The position numbers were made by a program, and so were the translations under genes. Below, piece after piece: positions 9,938 through 17,905 of a stretch of 64,000 bases of DNA. Every line of letters begins with the position of its first letter. The first letter of the stretch is position 1. The notes under the pieces are model-generated. The model was not told the origin of the DNA. It saw only the letters and a list, made by a program, of their open reading frames with translations, and searched no databases. Source of the stretch: Alphaproteobacteria bacterium (GTDB lineage: Bacteria > Pseudomonadota > Alphaproteobacteria > Micropepsales > Micropepsaceae); assembly GCA_019247845.1 (NCBI GenBank), contig JAFBAL010000019.1:124001-188000 (forward strand), read 5' to 3'.

Positions 9938-10128
9938 GCGGCCCAATCTAGTCGCCGCGCGGCCGGTTGTCGACGCCAAGGCGAGACAAAGGAATTCCCG
10001 GCGTGGAGGGTCTCCTGGCCTTCTCCACGCCGGCATTTCGGTGTTGCCAATGCGGTCGGCGGCGAAGGTCCTCACAACCAGTCCGACCGCACCCAGAAGA
10101 CCAAACGCAAATCATATAGCGTCGAGAG

Positions 10129-10215
10129 TGGGGGGCAAGGGACTTGAACCCTTACGAGAGGACCCTCTCGACGCCTTGGCAAGGCGCTGCGTCTACCAGC
10201 TTCCGCCAGCCCCCC
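10129..10215 (-). tRNA. Class II (leucine-type) tRNA with glycine anticodon GCC
   Basis: Reading the minus strand, 87 bases fold into a full cloverleaf: perfect 7-bp acceptor stem (GGGGGGC/GCCCCCC), U8, a three-pair D stem with loop AAGCTGGTAGA, anticodon stem GCGCC/GGCGT with a 7-base loop TTGCCAA, a 17-base variable arm with a 6-bp stem (CGAGAG/CTCTCG), and T arm AAGGG-TTCAAGT-CCCTT. The discriminator is A73 and CCA is not encoded. The D-arm text and long variable arm are those of tRNA-Leu, yet bases 34-36 (10180-10178) read GCC, which decodes Gly GGC/GGU. Leucine anticodons are NAG or YAA, so body and anticodon disagree. No mismatch suggests decay. Confidence 0.88.
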
Positions 10216-10308
10216 CGGTAGCCTGCCGAGGGGTAGTTTGCATATATGCGACAGCGCCGCCACCGATTACAAAGTGCGCCAACGGCCAATTCAAGCATCG
10301 TGTTGCTT

Positions 10309-11802
10309 TTACTCGACGACCATCGTGTCGTCGTCGTTGGGCAGCGGCTCGGCTTTCGGGCCGGCGGGAACCGGAGGCACGGCCAAAGCCGCCAGGATCG
10401 CCGCGAAGTGCTTGTCGCGATCGAACGAGGCGCGGTCGGTCGTCCAGCCCAGCCGCACGATCACGGCACCGCGCGACGGGAAGATCGTCACGAACTCGTC
10501 GTTGTGACCCTCGGCCGCGAAGAACTGCGGCAGGTGCGGGAACTCGCGCTTGCCGCGGTCGACGGCGTTCAGCCAGAAATGCGCGCCATAGCCGCGGCGC
10601 GCATCGGCCGGCGCGGGCCGCGAGAAGAAGTCGACCGTGCTCTCGGACAAGAGCCGCCGGCCGTTGATCGTGCCGCGATCGAGGCAGAGCAGGCCGAACC
10701 GCGCCCAATCGCGCGCGGTCGCATACATGTAGGAGCTGCCGACGAAGTTGCCGCTCTCGTCGGGCTCGATGAGCGCGCTCGTCATTCCGGCCGGACCGAA
10801 CAGCTTCGCGCGCGCATAGGCTTCGTAATTCTTCAGCGTGCCGCCCGACTTCTGGAACACGATGCGCGACAAGAGGTTCGCCGTGCCCGAGGAATAGGAC
10901 CACGCCGTGCCCGGCGCATGCGCCAGCGGCTTCGCCGCCGCGTATGCGCCCATGTCCGGCTCCTGGAACAGCATGCGCGTCGAGTCCGAGCCGGGATCGT
11001 AAGGCTCGCGGAATTCCAGCCCGCTCGACATATTAAGCAACTCGGCAGTCGTGATCGCGCCGCGCGGATCGCCGGGCCACGCCCATTCCTTGACCGGCGC
11101 GGGGCCGTAGAGGTCGAGCTTGCCGGCATCGGCCAGCGTGCCGATCAGCGCCGCGGTCACGCTCTTGCTCGCCGACCAGCCGAGGAACCGCGTGCTTGGT
11201 CCATAGCCCGCCGCGTAACGTTCGGCGACGATTCGGCCCTTGTAAACGACCACGATCGCGCGCGTGTCGATGTCGTGCTGCGGCGTCTCGTCGAAGAAGG
11301 AGTCGGCGACCGCGCGTTCCAGCGCGCCGGCATCGACACCCTCGGGCAGGTGCTTGAGATCGACGGCGTCGCCTTTGGGCCACGGCTCGGCACGTGGCGC
11401 CGGCGACGGAACCGGAATGCCCCGCGCCTGCTCGCGCAGCTTCTGGGCGTCGGAATTCACGAGCAGGGTGCAGCCGATGCCGGGGCGGTAGACCGACTTG
11501 CGCGGCGACAAGCCCAGCACCGATACCGTGACGGACTTCTCGGCGTCGTCGATCCGGTAGCGGTTGAAGCGCGTCAGCGGCGACAGCCGCAGGATGTCGT
11601 CGCGCACCACGACGTCGAGCGGACGGCCCGAGACATAGACCCCGGCACAGGCGAGCTGCGCCGAGACGCCGTTGCCGACGGGCAGCGCATTGCGCGCAAA
11701 CGGCGCTTGCGCAGAGAAATAGAACAGCCACACGCCGCCGCCGGCCGCCAGAACGGCCAGCGCGGCGAGGACGAACCCCGCCCATTTGAAAACTCTGGCC
11801 AT
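10309..11802 (-). CDS. Membrane-anchored serine hydrolase (6-aminohexanoate-dimer hydrolase/class C-like)
   Basis: 497 residues from the ATG at 11802; a GTG four codons upstream is possible. One N-terminal hydrophobic segment (about residues 8-28) anchors or exports the protein. The beta-lactamase-fold domain has S210-A-S-K213 and a YSSGTANLL Tyr motif, with a DxRGYGAHFWLN strand typical of NylB-like hydrolases. Residues 40-170 form a preceding domain of unclear role. It probably acts in the periplasm on an ester, amide or peptide; the substrate is unknown. It lies downstream of the oppositely transcribed oxidoreductase, sharing a 56-base divergent promoter region. Confidence 0.83.
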   Translation of the reverse strand: MARVFKWAGFVLAALAVLAAGGGVWLFYFSAQAPFARNALPVGNGVSAQLACAGVYVSGRPLDVVVRDDILRLSPLTRFNRYRIDDAEKSVTVSVLGLSPRKSVYRPGIGCTLLVNSDAQKLREQARGIPVPSPAPRAEPWPKGDAVDLKHLPEGVDAGALERAVADSFFDETPQHDIDTRAIVVVYKGRIVAERYAAGYGPSTRFLGWSASKSVTAALIGTLADAGKLDLYGPAPVKEWAWPGDPRGAITTAELLNMSSGLEFREPYDPGSDSTRMLFQEPDMGAYAAAKPLAHAPGTAWSYSSGTANLLSRIVFQKSGGTLKNYEAYARAKLFGPAGMTSALIEPDESGNFVGSSYMYATARDWARFGLLCLDRGTINGRRLLSESTVDFFSRPAPADARRGYGAHFWLNAVDRGKREFPHLPQFFAAEGHNDEFVTIFPSRGAVIVRLGWTTDRASFDRDKHFAAILAALAVPPVPAGPKAEPLPNDDDTMVVE

Positions 11803-11858
11803 CGACGCCCCCACTCCCTTGCGCCATTCTAGCCTCAGGAAAAACCGGGAGGAAACAG

Positions 11859-12854
11859 ATGACCGGCAACCGGCAATGGATCTATGCGCGCAAGCCCGCG
11901 GCCGAAGTGGGGCCCGACAATTTCGACCTCAAACAGACGCCGGTCCCGGAGCCGAAAGCGGGCGAAGTGTTGGTTAAGACGACGCTGCTCTCGCTCGATC
12001 CGGCGAGCCGCGCCTGGATGCAGGGCGCGACCTATCGCTCGCAGCTCAATCCCGGCGACGTGATGGCGGGCTGGGGCCTGGGCGAGGTCGTGGCCTCCAA
12101 CGCCAAGGGCTTCGAGCCCGGCGACTTGGTGAGCGGCGAATACGGCTGGCAGCAATATGCCGCGATGCCCGCGCGCGCGCTGACCAGGCACGACCGCAAG
12201 CACAAGCCCGAGCATATCCTGGGCGCGCTGGGCATCACCGGCTTGACCGCCTATTTCGGCATGCTCGACGTCGGCCGTCCGCGGCCCGGCGAGACGGTGC
12301 TGGTGTCGGGCGCGGCGGGCGCGGTCGGCTCCATCGCCGGACAGATCGCCAAGATCTCCGGTTGCCGCGTGGTAGGCACCACGCGCGGCGCCGACAAGTG
12401 CAAATGGATCGTCGACGAGCTCGGCTTCGACGCGGCGGTCGACTATGCGCAAGGCAATCTCGACAGGACGATCAAGGCGGCGTGCCCCAACGGCGTCGAC
12501 GTCTATTTCGACAACACCGGCGGCGAGGTGCTGGAGGTCGCGCTACGCCGCATGAACCTGTTCGGGCGCGTCGCCTGCTGCGGCGCGATCTCGCAATACA
12601 ATACCGGCACGCCGTCGCCCGGACCGTTCGGCGTGCCCGGCTTCCTGGTCACCAAGCGCATCCGCATGGAGGGCTTCGTGGTGATGGACTTCTACAACCG
12701 CAAGGCCCAAGCCGAAGCCGCGCTCGCCCGCTGGCTCGACGACGGCGTGCTGAAGGCGCCGGTCGACATCGTCGATGGCTTCGAGAACATGCCCTCGGCG
12801 CTGGTCGGCATGTTCGCGGGCAGGAACAAGGGCAAGCTGATGGTGCGGGTGTGA
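11859..12854 (+). CDS. NADP-dependent MDR oxidoreductase (CurA/leukotriene B4 dehydrogenase type)
   Basis: 331 residues of the zinc-independent medium-chain dehydrogenase/reductase family. The N-terminal GroES-like domain contains LLSLDPASRAWM and the Rossmann domain begins with VSGAAGAVGSIAGQIAK, followed by FDNTGGEVLE and CGAISQYN, hallmarks of the PTGR/CurA/YncB alkenal or enone reductases. It reduces activated C=C bonds with NADPH. A strong GGGAGG ribosome binding site precedes the ATG. The stop overlaps the next start (GTGA), so the hydrolase that follows is translationally coupled. Confidence 0.92.
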   Translation: MTGNRQWIYARKPAAEVGPDNFDLKQTPVPEPKAGEVLVKTTLLSLDPASRAWMQGATYRSQLNPGDVMAGWGLGEVVASNAKGFEPGDLVSGEYGWQQYAAMPARALTRHDRKHKPEHILGALGITGLTAYFGMLDVGRPRPGETVLVSGAAGAVGSIAGQIAKISGCRVVGTTRGADKCKWIVDELGFDAAVDYAQGNLDRTIKAACPNGVDVYFDNTGGEVLEVALRRMNLFGRVACCGAISQYNTGTPSPGPFGVPGFLVTKRIRMEGFVVMDFYNRKAQAEAALARWLDDGVLKAPVDIVDGFENMPSALVGMFAGRNKGKLMVRV

Positions 12855-13915
12855 GCGACGGTCCGCGTGCGAACCTCGCGCGCGAGTTCGTCGGCCTGCC
12901 CTCGCCCAACATGCCGCGCGCCGGCGCGGGCGGGCATCCCTGCCAGGGACTTTACTGGACGGCGGAAGGGACGAAGCCGAAAGTCGCGTTGATCGCGACG
13001 CATTACAATGTCGACTTCGCCGAGCATTACCTCGCGCCCTATTTTGCACGGCGCGGTTTCGGGTTCCTCGGCTGGAACACGCGCTATCGCGGCGCCGAGG
13101 ACCTGTTCCATCTCGAGCACGCGATCGCGGATATCGGCGTCGGCGTGAAATGGCTGCGCGGGCGGGGCGCGGCCACGATCGTGCTGCTGGGCAATTCCGG
13201 CGGCGGCTCGCTGATGGCGGCCTATCAGGCCGAAGGTGCGCCGAAGGGCGACTTGTACATATCGCTAAACGCCCATCCGGGACGGCCGGAGGTTCTGACC
13301 AACTGGATGGACGCCTCGGTCGTGGACGAGACCGATCCGGTCGCTACCGATCCGTCGCTCGACCCGTTCGCGCAACATCTTCCGTTTACGGACGAATTCG
13401 TCGTACGTTATCGCGCCGCTCAGGTCGCCCGCAACCGGCGCATCACCGATTGGGCGAAGAGCGAGCTGGCGCGGCTCAAGGCGGCCGGCATCCCCGACCG
13501 CATCTTCCCGCTGTTCCGCACCTGGGCGGACCTGCGCTTCATCGATCCCGCGCAGGAGCCGACCGAGCGGCCCTGCCCCGGCTGCTATGCCGGCCCGCCC
13601 GAGATCGCCAACCGTTCGCCCTTCGGCATCGGGCGCGCCTGCACCTTGCGCGCGTGGCTGTCGATGTGGAGCCTGGAAACGAGCCGAGCCCGCGGCGCGC
13701 CGCATCTGGCGAAGCTCGCCGTGCCATCGCTGGTGGTGCAAAGCATGGCCGATATGGGGGTGTTCCCGTCCGACGCCCGTAACATCTTCGCGAACATTGT
13801 CGCGGCCGACAAAACTCTGGAACTTGTTCCGGGCGCGCACTATTTCGAAGACAGCGAAGAGCACCGCGAGGCCGCCGCCGACCTGATGGCGGCCTGGATC
13901 AAGGAGCGGATATGA
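12851..13915 (+). CDS. Alpha/beta hydrolase family protein
   Basis: 354 residues starting at a GTG that overlaps the preceding stop (GTGA). An alpha/beta hydrolase core is visible: strand VALIATHYN, the nucleophile elbow GNSGGG near residue 118, an acid-bearing strand (PSLVVQSMADMGVFPSD) and a terminal His in PGAHYFED. A Cys-containing insertion (RPCPGCYAGPPEIANRSPF) precedes the cap. The substrate is not recognisable. Coupled on both sides to the oxidoreductase and the GNAT protein, it probably belongs to one small detoxification or catabolic operon. Confidence 0.8.
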   Translation: MSDGPRANLAREFVGLPSPNMPRAGAGGHPCQGLYWTAEGTKPKVALIATHYNVDFAEHYLAPYFARRGFGFLGWNTRYRGAEDLFHLEHAIADIGVGVKWLRGRGAATIVLLGNSGGGSLMAAYQAEGAPKGDLYISLNAHPGRPEVLTNWMDASVVDETDPVATDPSLDPFAQHLPFTDEFVVRYRAAQVARNRRITDWAKSELARLKAAGIPDRIFPLFRTWADLRFIDPAQEPTERPCPGCYAGPPEIANRSPFGIGRACTLRAWLSMWSLETSRARGAPHLAKLAVPSLVVQSMADMGVFPSDARNIFANIVAADKTLELVPGAHYFEDSEEHREAAADLMAAWIKERI

Positions 13916-14181
13916 GCGTCGTCGATACCGGCCGCAGCTTCGAGCTCGAGGAAGAAGGCCTGACCGCCTATGCCACCTATCGCCGCGCGGGCGATACGCT
14001 GACTATCCCGCATGTCGAGGCGCCGATGGCGCTGCGCGGCAAAGGCACCGCCGGCCGGCTGATGGAGGCCATAGCAGCACATGCCCGTATGCAGGGCCTC
14101 AAAATAGTGCCCACCTGCCCTTACGCCATCGCCTGGTTCCGCAGGCATCCGGAGGCGGGCGACGTGCTGGCGCAGCGCTAG
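13912..14181 (+). CDS. Small GNAT-family N-acetyltransferase (YjdJ type)
   Basis: 89 residues, the minimal single-domain GNAT/YjdJ size. The acetyl-CoA pyrophosphate loop region reads PMALRGKGTAGRLM and the end reads CPYAIAWFRRHPE, both typical of this group. The ATG overlaps the previous stop (ATGA), indicating translational coupling with the alpha/beta hydrolase. The acceptor is unknown; relatives are often described simply as N-acetyltransferases. Confidence 0.85.
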   Translation: MSVVDTGRSFELEEEGLTAYATYRRAGDTLTIPHVEAPMALRGKGTAGRLMEAIAAHARMQGLKIVPTCPYAIAWFRRHPEAGDVLAQR

Positions 14182-14271
14182 TGTCATGGCCCGCGCATGC
14201 GGGCCGCCCAGTTGGGTTCTGCACTGTCGCGCCTGCGTCAGCTGGGCGGCCCGCATGCGCGGGCCGTGACA
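14182..14271. repeat. 30-bp inverted repeat (BIME/REP-like or terminator hairpin)
   Basis: Arms 14182-14211 and 14242-14271 are inverted copies with a single G/T difference, separated by a 30-base spacer. Each arm also contains its own palindromic core (GGCCCGCGCATGCGGGCC). It starts immediately after the GNAT stop and ends just before the metal-uptake cluster, so it may block read-through as a transcript-end hairpin, or be a dispersed palindromic repeat. No T-run follows. Confidence 0.8.
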
Positions 14272-14303
14272 AGTCGGTTGCAACCCCCTAGTCTCCCCGC
14301 TTG

Positions 14304-14645
14304 ATGAGGGTTTCCACGAGCATCTTGCCGAATGTCGGCCGCGCGCGGCTGTGGCTGACGCTGCTCGCTCTGCTCGCCTTCACGTTCCAGACCTACGTCA
14401 CCCAGACGCATATCCACGCCGCACCCGTCGCCGGCGGCAAGCAGGTTCCCGGCAAGCTCGACGACCAGGCGAGCTGCGCCGTCTGCCAGGCCGCGATCCA
14501 TGGCGGCCACTACCTGACGCCGTCGGCCGGCGGCTTCGTGCCGCTGACGCTTTCGTCCTATGGCGTGACCATCGCGACGGAGATCGCGATCTTCGTGTCG
14601 GTCGCCTCGCACAGCTGGCACAGCCGCGGCCCACCGCGCATCTGA
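14304..14645 (+). CDS. Small Cys/His-containing membrane protein (DUF2946-like)
   Basis: 113 residues. An N-terminal hydrophobic segment (about residues 15-35) is followed by THIHAAP, then a CAVCQAAIHGGHY motif and a C-terminal hydrophobic segment. The layout resembles DUF2946 proteins, which carry a Cys-x-x-Cys/His cluster and sit beside metal-homeostasis genes. It opens a cluster with an outer-membrane protein and a ZnuA/ZnuB pair, so metal sensing or handling is plausible. Family assignment is tentative. Confidence 0.6.
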   Translation: MRVSTSILPNVGRARLWLTLLALLAFTFQTYVTQTHIHAAPVAGGKQVPGKLDDQASCAVCQAAIHGGHYLTPSAGGFVPLTLSSYGVTIATEIAIFVSVASHSWHSRGPPRI

Positions 14646-14718
14646 CTCCACACCGATGAACGTCCGACAGCGTCCGTGCGCATCGCGCGGACGTGCCCGC
14701 ATTCATGGAGCTCAGATC

Positions 14719-16137
14719 ATGAGACGATTGCTATTCCTGGCTGCCCTTTTGCTTGCCACCCCCGCATTCGCGGACGAGGCGGGCGACCTCAAAGCCATCA
14801 AGGCCCAGATCGCGCAGATGCAGCACGACTATGACGGCCGCATCCGTTCGCTGGAGAAGCGCCTGGCCAAAGCCGAAGGCGAGCTCAAGGTCGCGCGCGC
14901 CACGCCACCCGGCAAAGCCACCGCAGTCGCGTCGGCCACGGGCAGCAATGCCGCCGCGCAGACCTTCGACCAGACCGCGCCGCAACCTTCCGCGCCTCCG
15001 CCCGACGCGGCGCCGCAGGATGTCGTCGCGGACAATGGGCCGCCTCCGCCCGCAGCCGCGCCCACCTCGAACAATGCCTTCAATCCGGGCATCGCGGCGG
15101 TCCTGAACGGCTTCTATGTGGCCGCTTCGCGCGACACGCAGAAGCAGACGATCCGCGGCGTCCAGAACGGCGATGAGTCCGGCCTGCCCTTGCGCGGCTT
15201 CTCGCTGGGCGAGTCGGAAGTGTCGCTGACCGCGAACATCGATCCTTATATGTCCGGCTTCCTGGATTTCTCGATGCAGGACGACAACTCGCTGTCGGTC
15301 GAAGAGGCCTATATCCTGTCGAAGGATTTGCCGTACGGCCTCACCGTGAAGGCGGGCCGGTTCCTCTCCGGCATCGGCTACCTGAACGAGCGTCACGCGC
15401 ATGACTGGTCGTTCTCGGATGCGCCGCTGCCCTATCGCGCCTTCCTGAATTCGCAATATGGCGACGACGGCGTGCAGGTGCGCTGGCTGGCCCCGACCGA
15501 TCAGTTCCTGGAGTTCGGCGCCGAGCTGTTCCGCGGCGACGCCTATCCGGCCGCGGGCGCCGGCCACACCGGACAGGGCACCGTCACCGCCTTCGTCCAT
15601 ACCGGCAACGACATCGACGATGCGAGCTCGTATCTCGCGGCCCTTTCCTACCTGCATTCGCGCGCCGAGAACCGCACCGATGACGACGGCCACAGCTTCA
15701 CCGGCGACGACGACCTCGGCATCGCGAGCCTGATCTACAAATGGGCGCCGGGCGGCAATCCGACCGTGAACAACCTCACGCTTTCGAGCGAGCTGTTCTA
15801 CGGCCGCGAGGCGGGCGCCTTCGACGCGGTGCCGTTCGCGCAGGATCGCTTCGGTTGGTATGCGCAAGGCGTCTATCAGTTCATGCCGCGCTGGAGCTTC
15901 GGCTTGCGCTATGCCGCGCTGTCGACGTCGATGCCGGGACCGATGCTGAGCGGCTCGCCGCTCGACGACTTCGGGCATTCGCCCCGCGCCGAGACCGCGC
16001 TGCTCGAGTTCGACACGTCCGAGTTCGGCCGCTTCCGCATGCAATACACGCATGACGAAAGCGACCTGAAGCCCAACGACGAGCTGCTCTTCCAATACAC
16101 CGTGATCTATGGGCCGCACGGCGCCCACCGCTACTGA
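14719..16137 (+). CDS. Outer-membrane beta-barrel protein of the metal-uptake cluster
   Basis: 472 residues with a cleavable signal peptide (MRRLLFLAALLLATPAFA), a short coiled coil (about 22-55), a Pro/Ala-rich linker (about 70-115) and then a barrel-like domain rich in alternating aromatic strands, including GFSLGESEVSLTANIDPYMSG and VKAGRFLSGIGYLNERH, ending in an aromatic (HRY). Such trimeric-porin-like proteins with a coiled-coil neck occur next to zinc/manganese ABC genes. It is followed after 11 bases by the ZnuA-like gene and probably lets a metal or chelate cross the outer membrane; that role is inferred from context. The start is fixed by a GGAG site 8 bases upstream. Confidence 0.75.
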   Translation: MRRLLFLAALLLATPAFADEAGDLKAIKAQIAQMQHDYDGRIRSLEKRLAKAEGELKVARATPPGKATAVASATGSNAAAQTFDQTAPQPSAPPPDAAPQDVVADNGPPPPAAAPTSNNAFNPGIAAVLNGFYVAASRDTQKQTIRGVQNGDESGLPLRGFSLGESEVSLTANIDPYMSGFLDFSMQDDNSLSVEEAYILSKDLPYGLTVKAGRFLSGIGYLNERHAHDWSFSDAPLPYRAFLNSQYGDDGVQVRWLAPTDQFLEFGAELFRGDAYPAAGAGHTGQGTVTAFVHTGNDIDDASSYLAALSYLHSRAENRTDDDGHSFTGDDDLGIASLIYKWAPGGNPTVNNLTLSSELFYGREAGAFDAVPFAQDRFGWYAQGVYQFMPRWSFGLRYAALSTSMPGPMLSGSPLDDFGHSPRAETALLEFDTSEFGRFRMQYTHDESDLKPNDELLFQYTVIYGPHGAHRY

Positions 16138-16148
16138 GGAGAACCATC

Positions 16149-17048
16149 ATGCGTAAATACTTGCTTCTTGCACCGTTGATCGCGCTCAGCACCCCGGCGC
16201 ATGCCAACCTGAACGTCTTCGCCTGCGAGCCGGAATGGGGCGCGCTCTCCACCGAGATCGGCGGCGACAAGGTCAACGTCTACACCGCGACGACCGGCGC
16301 GCAGGATCCGCACCAGATCCAGGCGCGGCCGAGCCTGATCGCCAAGGCACGCAGCGCCGACGTGACCGTATGCGACGGCGCCGAGCTCGAGATCGGCTGG
16401 ATGCCGATGATCCTGCAGCAGGCGAACAATTCGAAGATCGCGCCCGGCCAGCCCGGCGACTTCACCGCGACGTCCTATGTCCGCCTGCAGGAGCAGCCGT
16501 CGCGCCTCGACCGCGCCGAGGGCGACATCCACGCCGCCGGCAATCCGCACATCCAGACGGACCCGCGCAACATCCTGCCCGTTGCCAAGGCGCTGGCCGC
16601 GCGCTTCGCGCAGCTCGATGCCGCGAACGCGGCGACCTATAACGGCCGCCTGGCCGATTTCGCCAAACGCTGGACGACGGCCCTGGCGAAGTGGACCGCG
16701 CAAGCCGCGCCGCTCAAAGGCGTCAACATCGCCGTGCAGCACCACGCCTGGATCTATATGGAGCAGTGGCTCGGCCTGCACGAGGTCGTGCCGCTGGAGC
16801 CCAAGCCCGGCGTGCCGCCGTCGAGCGGCTATCTCGCCGAGGTGCTGCAGAAGCTGCAGGCGACGCCCGCCAAATTCGTGATCCGCGCGGCTTATGAGGA
16901 CGACCGGCCGTCGAGCTTCGTCTCCGAGCACGCCGGCATCCCCGCCGTGATGCTGCCCTACACCGTCGGCGGCACGGATCAGGCCAAGGACCTGTTCTCG
17001 CTCTACGACGACACCATCAACCGCATGCTCCAGGGATTGAAGAAATGA
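16149..17048 (+). CDS. Metal ABC transporter substrate-binding protein (ZnuA-like, cluster A-I)
   Basis: 299 residues with a signal peptide ending at about AHA19. The A-I fold is recognisable from NVFACEPEWGALSTEIGG, the metal-ligand His at DPHQIQARPS (H55), GAELEIGWMP, GNPHIQTDP, the QHHAW segment and the C-terminal YEDDRPS. It lacks the long His/Asp-rich loop of many ZnuA proteins. The protein should capture Zn(II) or Mn(II) in the periplasm and deliver it to the permease encoded next, whose ATG overlaps this stop (ATGA). Confidence 0.9.
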   Translation: MRKYLLLAPLIALSTPAHANLNVFACEPEWGALSTEIGGDKVNVYTATTGAQDPHQIQARPSLIAKARSADVTVCDGAELEIGWMPMILQQANNSKIAPGQPGDFTATSYVRLQEQPSRLDRAEGDIHAAGNPHIQTDPRNILPVAKALAARFAQLDAANAATYNGRLADFAKRWTTALAKWTAQAAPLKGVNIAVQHHAWIYMEQWLGLHEVVPLEPKPGVPPSSGYLAEVLQKLQATPAKFVIRAAYEDDRPSSFVSEHAGIPAVMLPYTVGGTDQAKDLFSLYDDTINRMLQGLKK

Positions 17049-17833
17049 CCGGCACGCTCGAGCTCTCCATCCTTCTGCCCGCGTTCCTCGCGGGCCTCCT
17101 GGTGCTGGCGACGCATGTGCCCTTGGGACAGCAGGTGCTGAACCGCGGCATCGTCTTCATCGACCTCGCGATCGCGCAAGTCGCAGGGCTAGGCGTCACC
17201 GCCGCGGGCACCCTGTTCAGCGGCGAGCCCGAGGGCTGGCGCGTGCAGGTGGCCGCGGTCGGCGCGGCGCTGATCGGCGCGCTGCTGCTGACCTGGACCG
17301 AGAAGAAATGGCCCGAGGTGCAGGAGGCGCTGATCGGCGTGCTGTTCGTGGTCGCGGCCTGCGTCGAGCTTCTCATCCTCGCCAACAATCCGCACGGCGG
17401 CGAGCACCTGAAGGACCTGCTCGTCGGACAGATCCTGTGGGTGTCGATGTCGAGCCTGATCCCGATCGCGATCCTCTATGCGGTGGCGCTCGTGGTCTGG
17501 TTCACCGCGCGCCAGCGTATCGGACAGGTCGGCTTCTATATCCTGTTCGCCTTGGTGGTGACGCAGTCGGTGCAGCTGGTCGGCATCTATCTGGTCTTCG
17601 CGAGCCTGATCGTGCCGGCGCTCGCCGCCAAGCGTTTCGCGGAAAAGGCGCGGCTCGCGGTCGGCTATGCCGTCGGATTTGTCGGTTATGTGACAGGCCT
17701 CGTCGCCTCGTCGCTGTTCGACTGGCCGACCGGCGCGGTGATCGTGGTTGCGCTGCTGGTAACCTTCGTCGTGGCGGTGCTGATTTCACTCGCCGTGCCG
17801 GTGGAATGGAGGACGCAAAAGAATACGGCGTAA
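17045..17833 (+). CDS. Metal ABC transporter permease (ZnuB-like)
   Basis: 262 residues with seven to eight hydrophobic helices and the ABC-3 family pattern: VPLGQQVLNRGIVFIDLAIAQVAGLG near the N-terminus and LVGIYLVFASLIVPALAAKR toward the C-terminus. It is translationally coupled to the substrate-binding protein. The cognate ATPase (ZnuC) is not in this cluster or elsewhere in the window, so it must be supplied from another locus if the transporter works. Confidence 0.9.
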   Translation: MTGTLELSILLPAFLAGLLVLATHVPLGQQVLNRGIVFIDLAIAQVAGLGVTAAGTLFSGEPEGWRVQVAAVGAALIGALLLTWTEKKWPEVQEALIGVLFVVAACVELLILANNPHGGEHLKDLLVGQILWVSMSSLIPIAILYAVALVVWFTARQRIGQVGFYILFALVVTQSVQLVGIYLVFASLIVPALAAKRFAEKARLAVGYAVGFVGYVTGLVASSLFDWPTGAVIVVALLVTFVVAVLISLAVPVEWRTQKNTA

Positions 17834-17905
17834 GCGAAGTTACCACGCTTCACATTTCGAATGCGCAATGCCAACCTCCCGGCCATTCACTGGGAGGATT
17901 TGCAC

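Noticed and set aside
10129..10215. Reading the tRNA as an ordinary tRNA-Leu with a shifted anticodon loop
   Set aside because: Shifting the loop breaks the 5-bp anticodon stem, and no shift yields a leucine anticodon; all other arms pair perfectly in the GCC reading.
10129..10215. Reading the tRNA as a normal tRNA-Gly(GCC)
   Set aside because: Bacterial tRNA-Gly is class I with a 4-5 base variable loop and U73; this gene has a 17-base variable arm and A73.
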